Positions 53,014 to 61,186 of a DNA stretch of 64,000 nt are shown piece by piece; within the stretch, counting starts at the first letter, position 1, and the number at the start of each line of letters is the position of its first letter. The notes beneath the pieces were generated by a model. It made no database searches. It saw nothing but the letters and a program-made list of their open reading frames with translations, and had not been told where the DNA came from. Source of the DNA: JAFGGT01 sp036733165 (GTDB lineage Archaea > Methanobacteriota_B > Thermococci > Methanofastidiosales > NM3); assembly GCA_036733165.1 (NCBI GenBank), contig DAINBB010000005.1:1-64000 (forward strand). Reading direction: 5' to 3'. Made by a program: the position numbers and the translations under genes.

Positions 53014-53513
53014 AAATGTCGGTCCATGAGCATAAGAGCGGGGCACCTAAAAAGATAACGTTCTCCGTGATAACCGTGTCTGACAGATGTTCCCGGGGTG
53101 AGTCCGAGGACCTCTCAGGCAACTACATAGTCGAGGAACTGTCGAGGGCAAACACCCTTTTGGGAAGATATGTCGTCCCTGATGAGATGACCGATATCTC
53201 GTCCGCTGTGAAAAAGGCTGCGGGGGAATCGGACTGCGTCGTTCTCACGGGCGGCACAGGTGTCGCACGAAGGGATGTTACCATCGAGTCCGTTAGACCT
53301 CTGTTGGACAAGGAGATCGTGGGTTTTGGCGAGCTTTTCAGAAGACTGAGCCATGACGAGGTCGGAACGGCATCGATCATGAGCGGCGCGATGGGGGGCG
53401 TCATGGGTGGCAGCGTCGTGTTCTGTCTTCCGGGAAGCCTGCCGGCAGTGCGATTGGGAATGGGCATAATAATGTCCGAGGCCCACCATATCATAAAACA
53501 CCTGAGGGATTAG
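53010..53513 (+). CDS. moaB: MoaB/MogA-type molybdopterin adenylyltransferase
   Basis: 167 residues. TVSDRCSRGESEDLSG, VVLTGGTGVARRDVTIE and the family block IMSGAMGGVMGGSVVFCLPG. It adenylates molybdopterin before metal insertion by MoeA. It overlaps moaC by four bases and stops at TAG directly before the second moeA. Confidence 0.9.
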   Translation: MKMSVHEHKSGAPKKITFSVITVSDRCSRGESEDLSGNYIVEELSRANTLLGRYVVPDEMTDISSAVKKAAGESDCVVLTGGTGVARRDVTIESVRPLLDKEIVGFGELFRRLSHDEVGTASIMSGAMGGVMGGSVVFCLPGSLPAVRLGMGIIMSEAHHIIKHLRD

Positions 53514-54698
53514 ATGAGGGAGTTCAAGAATCTTGTACCATATGCCGAGGCCCTTGAGATGACATACCCCTACGCTCCAACCCTGGTCAGGGAAGACCTC
53601 CCACTTGAAGCATCGTTGGACAGGGTGTTGGCGGAGGACCAGACCTCGCCCATAGATTCCCCCCCGTTCGACAGGGCGGCAATGGACGGTTACGCTGTCA
53701 TCGCAGAGGACACCTTCGCTGTCAGGGAAGGCGCCTGTGCGAAGTTGGAGGTGATCGATGACATCACTGCAGGCGAGGTGTCTGAGATGGAGGTGACGTC
53801 CGGCAAGGCGGTCGGCATAATGACCGGCGCGAAGATGCCAAAGGGGGCCAATGCCGTCGTCATTCAGGAGCTCGTCAAGAGAGATGGGTCATCCCTCGAG
53901 GTATACACCAAGGTGCCGCCGCTCAAGAACGTTTCCCTAAGGGGGGAGGACGTAAAGGCAGGAGACCTCGTGTTTGAGATGGGGACCAGGCTTTCTCCGG
54001 AACAGTTGGCGGTCCTCCGTTCTTTGGGCGTGCGCTCCGTCGGCGTCATGAGGCGGCCAAAGGTCTCGGTAATCGTGACAGGCAACGAGTTCGCCAAAGA
54101 GGTGGCGGATGGGAAGATATTCGAATCCAATTCCCTGATGCTCTCGAAGCTTCTGGAATCGGCAAATTGCGACATAGGGCATGTGTCTGTCGTCAATGAT
54201 GACAAGGATTCCATAATTTCCGCGCTGGCAAGGGCAGCCGATTCGGATTTCATCATGGTCACCGGAGGCAGTTCGTTCGGCAAAAAGGACATGTCAAGCA
54301 TAATATTCGAAGACTTTGTATTCCACGGTGTGACGACAAAACCAGGACGTCCCCTCGGCTTCGTAATCTGGGAAGGAAAACCGGTCTATGTCATGTCCGG
54401 ATATCCTGTTGCCGCATTCGTCCAGTTCTATATGTTTGTCATCCCTTTCCTTGAAAAGACGATGGGGACGCGATATTTAAGGAAGGTGAAGATGGTAATG
54501 TCCACAGACCTCCCCTCCCAGTTGGGAAGGACGGAGTTCGTCCGTTGCAGGATCAAGGAAGGAATGGTGGAGCCGATCAGGAAGTCTGGCTCCAGCATGC
54601 TATCCTCTGTCGCAAACGCCGATGGATTCGTCCTTGTCGATGAGCTGACAGAAGGTCTTAACAAAGGTGATGTGATTGAGTTCAACTGTTTCGTCTGA
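53514..54698 (+). CDS. moeA: Molybdopterin molybdenumtransferase MoeA (second copy)
   Basis: 394 residues. PPFDRAAMDGYAVIAED, MTGAKMPKGANAVVIQE, SVIVTGNEF, and MVTGGSSFGKKDMSS (GGxSxG). MoeA1 and MoeA2 differ clearly, so they may be specific for Mo and W or for the adenylylated intermediate versus metal. Its last bases overlap the TrmO-like gene by 23 bp. Confidence 0.92.
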   Translation: MREFKNLVPYAEALEMTYPYAPTLVREDLPLEASLDRVLAEDQTSPIDSPPFDRAAMDGYAVIAEDTFAVREGACAKLEVIDDITAGEVSEMEVTSGKAVGIMTGAKMPKGANAVVIQELVKRDGSSLEVYTKVPPLKNVSLRGEDVKAGDLVFEMGTRLSPEQLAVLRSLGVRSVGVMRRPKVSVIVTGNEFAKEVADGKIFESNSLMLSKLLESANCDIGHVSVVNDDKDSIISALARAADSDFIMVTGGSSFGKKDMSSIIFEDFVFHGVTTKPGRPLGFVIWEGKPVYVMSGYPVAAFVQFYMFVIPFLEKTMGTRYLRKVKMVMSTDLPSQLGRTEFVRCRIKEGMVEPIRKSGSSMLSSVANADGFVLVDELTEGLNKGDVIEFNCFV

Positions 54699-55179
54699 AC
54701 GATACGAAATGACGCCGATCGGCATCATACACACGGACTTCAAGAGCAAGAAGGGAATGCCAATACAGGCCAAGACAAGCCCAGATGGAAAGGGCAGGAT
54801 AGAGCTGCTGGACCGATACGTCGACGGCATCTCCGACCTTGAGGGCTTCTCACATATCATACTTCTGTACGTCTTTCACCTTTCTGAGGGATATAGGCTC
54901 AAGGTCAAGCCTTTCCTGGACGATGAGAAGAGGGGCCTTTTCGCCACAAGGGCCCCAAACAGGCCGAACAACATAGGACTCTCCGTTGTCAAGCTTGAAG
55001 GGATAAGGGGCAATATAATCAGCATCAGCGGGACAGACATGCTTGACGGCACCCCTCTCCTGGACATAAAACCGTATGTTCCACAAATGGACAACAGGGA
55101 AAATGCGAGGATAGGATGGCTGGAGCACAAGATCCACATGATGGAGAACACTTGCAACGATGGAAGATTCGGAGGTTGA
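54676..55179 (+). CDS. TrmO/TsaA-family protein in the Moco run
   Basis: 167 residues of the TsaA/TrmO fold, with the SAM-region block FATRAPNRPNNIGLSVVKLE and PIGIIHTDFKSKKGMP near the N terminus. Bacterial TrmO methylates t6A37 in tRNA; in archaea the family is broad. GGTGAT four bases upstream supports the TTG at 54676, though ATG 54709 is an alternative. The location inside a Mo/W cofactor operon hints at a related role, for example a metal or cofactor step. Function is uncertain. Confidence 0.8.
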   Translation: MSSTVSSERYEMTPIGIIHTDFKSKKGMPIQAKTSPDGKGRIELLDRYVDGISDLEGFSHIILLYVFHLSEGYRLKVKPFLDDEKRGLFATRAPNRPNNIGLSVVKLEGIRGNIISISGTDMLDGTPLLDIKPYVPQMDNRENARIGWLEHKIHMMENTCNDGRFGG

Positions 55180-56031
55180 ATGATGAAGAGGTCAGAAGCC
55201 CTTCATAGAACATATGACATGTTGCTGGACATGTGCGACGAGAGAACGTTGTCATCAAGATTGAAGAAGATAATCGTCAGGCCCGAGTGGAACGTGCTGG
55301 TCGCCGAGGACGGCCTTTGCGGAATGGTGATAAACTTCTATGGCAAGTACTCTATCGAACCGGACAAGTCCCCCCAGGTGGACGAGTTCCGATCGGCGAT
55401 AGGTCTTGGCCTGACCGATGTGGTGGACCGTTACATCGATGCAACCGACCCCAATCTCCGGTCATTGGCCGTATGTTCCCTCTCGTGCCTATCGCAGCCG
55501 TTCCTCAACGACGATTCTTCAAGGGAGCGGGGCCTGGGGGCCGTGGAGGACATAGTATCCCTCGTGAGGCCTGATGACAGGGTGGCGGTCGTTGGTTACG
55601 GGCTCATGGTCAACGTGCTCAAGAAGGTATGCAGAGAGGTCCACGTAACGGAGATGAGGCCGAGGCACTTCATAGACAGTATCGTGATAGACGGGGACAC
55701 ACATTATTATCCAGACGACGTTCACTTCCACTCGCATCTTGAGAACGAGGATGTGCTCGGTTCCAGCGATGTCGTCTTCATCACGGCATCAACGCTTGTC
55801 AACGGCACATTTGATGAGCTTTTGGGCTATTGTGGAAATACAAGGCTGTGCGGGATATACGGCCCCAGCGGTTCGATATTGCCAGACGCGCTTTTTGGCA
55901 TGGGACTCGATTTCACACGGGCCTATGAGATAACGGACCCGGATGTTTTCGTGAGGGACGCCCTCGACTCGCCGGCGCTTGAATCATCTATAAAAAAACA
56001 ACAGAAAAAGCACTGGATCCTAAGGTCATGA
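55180..56031 (+). CDS. DUF364/DUF4213 putative metal-chelation protein
   Basis: 283 residues with the layout of the DUF4213-DUF364 family: an N-terminal enolase-like helper region (about 1-90) and a Rossmann-like domain with VAVVGYGLMVNVLKKV and DVVFITASTLVNGTFDEL. It is annotated in the literature as putative heavy-metal chelation. It follows the TrmO-like gene with no spacer. It may deliver or bind Mo/W or an associated metal. Confidence 0.78.
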   Translation: MMKRSEALHRTYDMLLDMCDERTLSSRLKKIIVRPEWNVLVAEDGLCGMVINFYGKYSIEPDKSPQVDEFRSAIGLGLTDVVDRYIDATDPNLRSLAVCSLSCLSQPFLNDDSSRERGLGAVEDIVSLVRPDDRVAVVGYGLMVNVLKKVCREVHVTEMRPRHFIDSIVIDGDTHYYPDDVHFHSHLENEDVLGSSDVVFITASTLVNGTFDELLGYCGNTRLCGIYGPSGSILPDALFGMGLDFTRAYEITDPDVFVRDALDSPALESSIKKQQKKHWILRS

Positions 56032-56430
56032 TCTTTCCACGAACTCATAGCATGATAGGATGTCCATCCCAAAGTGAAGTATGTGCAGACCCAGCATCGC
56101 CCTACGGTATATGTGGCCGTTTATGTCCTTTTCCTTGGGGGACATCTTGTCACCGAGATTCTGCAGCACCTCCTTGTGCTTTCTCTCAAGCATCCTCTTT
56201 AATCTGAGCAATCTATGTTCATCTATATCATAGTTCTGCCCTTCGAGTATGCTCGTGTAGTTCACGAAGAAGATGCCGTAATACTTCTTGTAGAGCTTGA
56301 GAAGCTCGTCGTAGAATATGACATCGCTTATAAGTGCCCTTTGCTCGTCCCTGAGCTGGCACTCGAGCACGAATCTGTCCCTGACCCTGATTATGTCCTC
56401 GCGCTCATCCTCGAACTCCTTGAATCCCAT
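56026..56430 (-). CDS. Uncharacterised helical protein
   Basis: 134 residues, predicted all-helical, rich in Lys, Arg, Glu, Asp and Tyr. It has LYKKYYGIFFVNY and RRAMLGLHILHFGMDIL and no recognisable domain or membrane helix. It is alone on the minus strand between the Moco run, which it overlaps by six bases at its 3' end, and the ABC cluster. Length and codon use look like a genuine gene. Confidence 0.6.
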   Translation of the reverse strand: MGFKEFEDEREDIIRVRDRFVLECQLRDEQRALISDVIFYDELLKLYKKYYGIFFVNYTSILEGQNYDIDEHRLLRLKRMLERKHKEVLQNLGDKMSPKEKDINGHIYRRAMLGLHILHFGMDILSCYEFVERS

Positions 56431-56599
56431 ATCCTCCGTTTCGATAAGTGTTATGTTAACAACCTCTCCTTATTTTTGGGCCTTAGACTGTTTAGGACTG
56501 TGTCATTTATTAATTGATTCCCGATAATCCTCATGTGACCCGCAGGTTGTGCCAAATGGTCCAAGACATAGTTAACCTTTTATTAACGCATTTCCGACT

Positions 56600-57523
56600 A
56601 TGGATAATATGATGCCCGCAGGTAAAGACAGTGATATCGTATTCGCTACACATGGACTTTCAAGGTCATACGGGATGGTCAACGCGGTCAACGACCTGAC
56701 GGTATCTGTTAGACGGGGATCGATAGGGCTCCTTGGTCCAAACGGTGCTGGAAAGAGCACCTTCATAAAGATGCTCATGGGACTCGTACGCCCCACAGGC
56801 GGCTCTTTCAAGATGTCTGCGATGCCCGGGTCGGGCACTTACCTGGACAAGGTCGGTTACATGCCCGAGCACGACTGCCTCCCGAACGACATGACAGCTG
56901 TGGGCCTGGTCTCCTACATGGGAAAACTTTCCGGACTCCCTTCCGAGGTCTCAATGGAGCGGACTCATGAGATACTCGACTTCGTAGGGATGGACGAATC
57001 CCGCTATAGGAAGATAAAGGGCTTCTCAACAGGCATGAAACAGAAGGTAAAGCTCTGCCAGTCGATGGTTCACGACCCGGATCTGGTGTTTTTCGACGAA
57101 CCTACCAATGGCCTCGACCCTGAAGGGAGGAGAGAGATGCTGGACCTGATCAGGGATATTGCAAAGACCGGAAAGACCATAGTATTGAGCACGCATCTCC
57201 TGCCCGATGTGGAATACGTATGCGATGACGTCATGATCATGAACAACGGCGAACTGATACTCTACGATTCACTTGCAAATACCCTTGGGAGCAGGAATCT
57301 TGCAGTAAGGGTGAGAGGGGACCAGGAACGTTTCATAGACCATATGCGGAACATGGGATTCGGCGTCACCACTTCAGGACCCAACATCATCATAGAAGGG
57401 GGGGCGTCCTCAAGCGACGTCTTTGTCTCTGCAAGGGCATCCGATGTCCAGATCCGATACATCTCGTACCATTCCCGCACCCTGGAGGACATATTCCTTA
57501 AGCTTGTAGGTGGTGGAGGATGA
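56600..57523 (+). CDS. ABC transporter ATP-binding protein (first pair)
   Basis: 307 residues. Walker A LLGPNGAGKSTFIKML, Q-loop near GYMPEHDCL, signature GFSTGMKQKVKL, Walker B LVFFDEPTNGLDPEG, and H-loop VLSTHLL, all in order. It is an exporter-type (ABC-2) subunit with about 75 extra C-terminal residues. It overlaps the next permease by four bases (ATGA). Substrate is unknown; possible substrates include drugs, lipids or peptides. Confidence 0.9.
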   Translation: MDNMMPAGKDSDIVFATHGLSRSYGMVNAVNDLTVSVRRGSIGLLGPNGAGKSTFIKMLMGLVRPTGGSFKMSAMPGSGTYLDKVGYMPEHDCLPNDMTAVGLVSYMGKLSGLPSEVSMERTHEILDFVGMDESRYRKIKGFSTGMKQKVKLCQSMVHDPDLVFFDEPTNGLDPEGRREMLDLIRDIAKTGKTIVLSTHLLPDVEYVCDDVMIMNNGELILYDSLANTLGSRNLAVRVRGDQERFIDHMRNMGFGVTTSGPNIIIEGGASSSDVFVSARASDVQIRYISYHSRTLEDIFLKLVGGGG

Positions 57524-58344
57524 ACAGATTCTCTGCCAAGTACGGGCCCTGGAAGGGCCAAAGCACCACCTTCAGAAAGAGGATGTCCACGTTCATAACA
57601 CATGAACTATCTTCCATACTCAGATCAAAATGGTCACTTCTTGTGCTCATAATCATCTATGCCCTGTTGGTAATGCCGCGCATTTTTGCAGCCATGAACC
57701 CGATCATCGGTTTCAGTCCCGAGTCATACTACAGCATGTTCAGCGAGATGCACCTTTTCATCTTTTTGTATGCCGCTGTTGTCGGTTCCGGGATAATAGC
57801 GAGCGATTTCAAGAACAAGAGCATCGTCCTGTACCTGACCAAGGGATATTCGAGGTTCGGTTACATTGTAGGCAAGTTCGCCATACTGTTCCTGGCATTC
57901 TCCCTAATCACAATACTGCCGTTCCTGATCATATACATAGTCGCCCTGATATCCTCTGACCTTTCATTCGCCGTCCTGAAGGACAACCTATGGTTGTTGG
58001 GTGCCGGCCTTGCGATGGGCACTGTTCTCACGCTCTTCCTATGTGCCCTGACCGCCGGGCTCTCAGCGCTGCTTGGTGATAGGCGCTATACCGGTGCGGC
58101 GCTATTTGCCGTCATGATCCTCTCGGGCATCGTTTCCGACATCCTCTTCTCGATCAACGGGAACGAGATGATGTGGATGGTGTCCTTGGGGGAGGACATA
58201 TCCGTCATAGGCACTTACTTGTTCAGATTGGATGGCATCTATGGATTCAACAGGGCGTATCCGTTCATGATAATCGTTGCCATCTCATTGGTGATGGCCT
58301 ATATCGTGTATCATTACATATACAGGAAGGAGCTGTCCACATGA
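57520..58344 (+). CDS. ABC-2 type permease (first pair)
   Basis: 274 residues with six hydrophobic segments (about 40-60, 85-105, 130-155, 165-190, 200-215 and 245-270) and the ABC-2 GSGIIASDFKNKSI block. It forms the membrane part with the preceding ATPase. Its stop overlaps the second ATPase start. Confidence 0.85.
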   Translation: MNRFSAKYGPWKGQSTTFRKRMSTFITHELSSILRSKWSLLVLIIIYALLVMPRIFAAMNPIIGFSPESYYSMFSEMHLFIFLYAAVVGSGIIASDFKNKSIVLYLTKGYSRFGYIVGKFAILFLAFSLITILPFLIIYIVALISSDLSFAVLKDNLWLLGAGLAMGTVLTLFLCALTAGLSALLGDRRYTGAALFAVMILSGIVSDILFSINGNEMMWMVSLGEDISVIGTYLFRLDGIYGFNRAYPFMIIVAISLVMAYIVYHYIYRKELST

Positions 58345-59258
58345 AGGTCGTAGAGGCTGAGTCACTTTCGAAATGGTATGGGGAGGTCAATGGACTCAAT
58401 AACTTCACCGCCACCATCGGAAATGGGATAACCGGGCTCGTGGGCCCGAACGGTGCGGGTAAGACAACATTGATCAGGCTCCTCACAGGCATCATAATGC
58501 AGGGAAAGGGCGAGCTAAAGGTGCTTGGGGAAACACCCTTCAACAATCCACGGCTCTCGTCCAGGATGGGTTACTGTCCAGACCATGAAAATCTTTACTT
58601 CAAGATGCGACCCTCAACGTTTCTCCATTACATGGCCCGCCTCAACGGTCTTGGAAAGAAGGAATGCGGGGAGAGGTCTGAGAAATGCCTTTCGATGGTT
58701 GGGCTTGCTGGTGTCGACAGACCTATAGGTACCTTCAGCAAGGGCATGAAACAGAGGATAAAGATCGCACAGGCGCTTCTTAACGAACCTGAGCTCCTTA
58801 TACTTGATGAACCGTTCACTGGTGTGGACCCCGTTGTCAGGGCCAATCTTTTCGAGATAATCTCCAATCTTGCCAAGACCGGCATCGATGTTATCATCAG
58901 CAGCCATATCCTTTATGACATAGAACGACTTGCCAGCGAGGTGCTTCTCATGAACGACGGCAAGATGCTCCTGTCGGGCAGGATAGGGGACATCGTCGAC
59001 ATAGTGGATGAGAACACGCATTCCATGGTGATCAAATCCAATGAGTGTAGAAGGCTGGGTTCACTGCTTTTTGACAACGGCCTGGTGGACAATGTCGACA
59101 TAAGGTCTCATGAGGAACTGTTGGTAAGGACCAGCAATCCCAATGAGCTCTACGACTTCCTGCCAAAGGCTGTCCTGGAAGAAGGCATAGGCATCGAGGC
59201 GCTGACCCCCGTCGACAACGATCTCCAATCAATATTTGACAGGGTGATGAGAAGATGA
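58341..59258 (+). CDS. ABC transporter ATP-binding protein (second pair)
   Basis: 305 residues. Walker A LVGPNGAGKTTLIRLL, GYCPDHENLYFKM, signature TFSKGMKQRIKI, Walker B LILDEPFTGVDPVV, and VIISSHILYDIERLA. It is similar in layout to the first ATPase. The start at 58341 gives the normal N terminus MKVVEAESLSKWYG and overlaps the previous stop. Confidence 0.9.
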   Translation: MKVVEAESLSKWYGEVNGLNNFTATIGNGITGLVGPNGAGKTTLIRLLTGIIMQGKGELKVLGETPFNNPRLSSRMGYCPDHENLYFKMRPSTFLHYMARLNGLGKKECGERSEKCLSMVGLAGVDRPIGTFSKGMKQRIKIAQALLNEPELLILDEPFTGVDPVVRANLFEIISNLAKTGIDVIISSHILYDIERLASEVLLMNDGKMLLSGRIGDIVDIVDENTHSMVIKSNECRRLGSLLFDNGLVDNVDIRSHEELLVRTSNPNELYDFLPKAVLEEGIGIEALTPVDNDLQSIFDRVMRR

Positions 59259-60013
59259 AGGGAGGGATGGGCGCAAATCTTGGAATGATGCAACTCACGC
59301 TAAGGCAAATGTTATATTCAAGGAAGTTCATCGTCCTGCTCGTCCTCACATGTCTGCCGATGCTTCTTGTGGTCTATGCCCTCATGCAGCCCGACATGTC
59401 GCAACCGTACCTCTTCCTAAGCGATTTCACATATATCCTTTACATACAGATCGTAATGGTCGTAGTAACGTTGGTCAATGCGACCTCGCTTATCAGGGAT
59501 GAGATATCCAACAGGACAATCAGTTTTCTTGTTACCAGGTCTATTTCAAGGGGTAATATTGTGCTTTCACGCTATATCGCTCACATCCCTGTGAACTTCA
59601 TACTTGTGGCCCTTCCAGTGACACTGTCTTACATCTATATAGGTGCAATGAGGGGAGGGATGTCTGCAAACCTGGACATCCTGGCAGGGTACATCCTGAT
59701 GATACTTATCGGCGTCATGGTCTATGGCGCCTTTTTCTACATGCTGGGCATACTGGTGAGACACCCCCTGATGATTGGCCTCTTGTTCGCATTCCTCTGG
59801 GAGGTGCTCCTGACAAATATGCAGGGGAAGATACCATATATGACCATCATGTTCTACATCAGGTCAATCGGTTTCAGCATAATCGATACAAGCAGCATTC
59901 AGGAATCCCTGAGCATGATCTCTGCCAATTATTCAATAATGGCATTGTTTATCGTCATTGCATGCATATTGTTCATCGCCAGGAGAAGATTTACAAAGAT
60001 GGATCTGATCTGA
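59255..60013 (+). CDS. ABC-2 type permease (second pair)
   Basis: 252 residues with six hydrophobic segments, starting with a helix at about 20-40. The motif block is LIRDEISNRTISFLVTRSISRGNIVLSRYIAHIP, the ABC-2 cytoplasmic loop. It has no signal peptide. The four genes run ATPase, permease, ATPase, permease, each overlapping by four bases, so two heteromeric or one four-subunit exporter is possible. Confidence 0.85.
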   Translation: MKGGMGANLGMMQLTLRQMLYSRKFIVLLVLTCLPMLLVVYALMQPDMSQPYLFLSDFTYILYIQIVMVVVTLVNATSLIRDEISNRTISFLVTRSISRGNIVLSRYIAHIPVNFILVALPVTLSYIYIGAMRGGMSANLDILAGYILMILIGVMVYGAFFYMLGILVRHPLMIGLLFAFLWEVLLTNMQGKIPYMTIMFYIRSIGFSIIDTSSIQESLSMISANYSIMALFIVIACILFIARRRFTKMDLI

Positions 60014-60127
60014 TACATGCTTTGTACAGACCTTCCACATATTTGATGTTCGTCTAGAGATTTCCATGATTCTTAATATGTATTTTTCCTTATTTTTTGA
60101 CATCAAGATGCATATAAAGTCAAGGTC

Positions 60128-60369
60128 ATGGGCGCGCCCAATCTCGATGATTTTTATTCAAAACCAGACTACTGCATAAAAGCGCACATGATGGCCCGTG
60201 AAATGTACAAATGGGACCAACCTCCATTTGTCATGGACCCTGGCTACCTAACTGAAATTTGGGGCGGAAAGGCCATGCGCTTGGCATGGGTTGCGAGCTT
60301 CCGCCGCCGTCCCCTCCGTCAAATGTGTTCGGCATGGTCAAGGCAGCAGAGGAATATGGAAGACGCTGA
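60128..60369 (+). pseudogene. Remnant of a URO-D-type methyltransferase, internally deleted
   Basis: The first frame reads LDDFYSKPDYCIKAHMMAREM and YKWDQPPFVMDPGY..EIWGG, which looks like the front of uroporphyrinogen-decarboxylase-fold methyltransferases (MtaA/MtbA-like). From the EIWGGK point a different frame reads ALGMGCELPPPSPPSNVFGM and VKAAEEYG before TGA (60367-60369), which resembles the end of the same family. The middle, roughly 200 residues, is missing, and the remaining halves are out of frame. The gene is dead, apparently by one deletion. Confidence 0.55.
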
Positions 60370-60381
60370 TCTTCCTTTATC

Positions 60382-60392
60382 TTTTTATATTC
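60382..60392 (+). promoter_or_regulatory. TATA box of the DUF1638 gene
   Basis: TTTTTATATTC is centred about 26 bp before ATG 60412, predicting a leaderless transcript. It lies right after the end of the methyltransferase remnant. Confidence 0.5.
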
Positions 60393-60411
60393 ATATCTAT
60401 CTTTTTTACCT

Positions 60412-61155
60412 ATGAGACGATTGGGAATAATCTCTTGCCAGGTGTTCGAATGGGAACTGGCCCACATTCTCGACAAGAGGCGCGACATAGACAACATATA
60501 TATCTTAAACACGCCTGAGAACAAGGGGTTTGCCCAATGCCTGAACAATCACAAGGCAAAGCTCATCAGGGACCCCTACTTTCTGCCAAGGCTCTCGAGG
60601 ACCTTGGATGTATTGGTCAACATACTGCCCATAGGTCTTCATATAGACATCGACGAGCTTGAGTACGAATGCAACGAAAACATCAACACCTTCAAGGAAT
60701 GTGCCTCAAGGGTCCTTCTTCTCTATGGTCTCTGTGGCAATGCCCTGAAGAACATCATCCACAGAGAGGATGTCGATCTCCTTTATCCCCGTGACAGCGA
60801 AGGGCTTGTCGACGACTGCATATGCTCCATCTTGGGCAGGGAGCGGTATTTCGAGGAACTTAAGCGAAATGGCAGCTTCTTCATGATACCCGGAATGGTG
60901 AATCATCGCGATGGCATGGTGGGGCGTATAGAGGAAAGGGTGTCAAGGGCATACTCAGACGAGGACACCAAGTTGCTGCTCCAGGTCAATGAGTATGAGA
61001 GGGCGCTCATAGTCGAGGAGGGCATAGAGACGGACGACTACCTCAGAAGGGCCCACCTCTTGGCGAATAATTTTGGGCTTGCGATTGAGAGGACTGCCGG
61101 CGACCTCTCCCTTTTGGAAGATACCATCGATAATGCGCTTTCCTCGATGGATTAA
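60412..61155 (+). CDS. DUF1638 protein
   Basis: 247 residues. LLLYGLCGNALKNI (about 100-113) and FFMIPGMVNHRDGM are typical of DUF1638, a family found largely in methanogens and acetogens near corrinoid methyltransferase genes. Conserved Cys residues (SCQVFE, GLCGN, DDCICSILG) could bind a metal. The remnant methyltransferase just upstream and RACo elsewhere in the window support a link with methyl-group metabolism. Exact function is unknown. Confidence 0.8.
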   Translation: MRRLGIISCQVFEWELAHILDKRRDIDNIYILNTPENKGFAQCLNNHKAKLIRDPYFLPRLSRTLDVLVNILPIGLHIDIDELEYECNENINTFKECASRVLLLYGLCGNALKNIIHREDVDLLYPRDSEGLVDDCICSILGRERYFEELKRNGSFFMIPGMVNHRDGMVGRIEERVSRAYSDEDTKLLLQVNEYERALIVEEGIETDDYLRRAHLLANNFGLAIERTAGDLSLLEDTIDNALSSMD

Positions 61156-61186
61156 ATTTTAATATGCACCTTGACATTAATTCATA

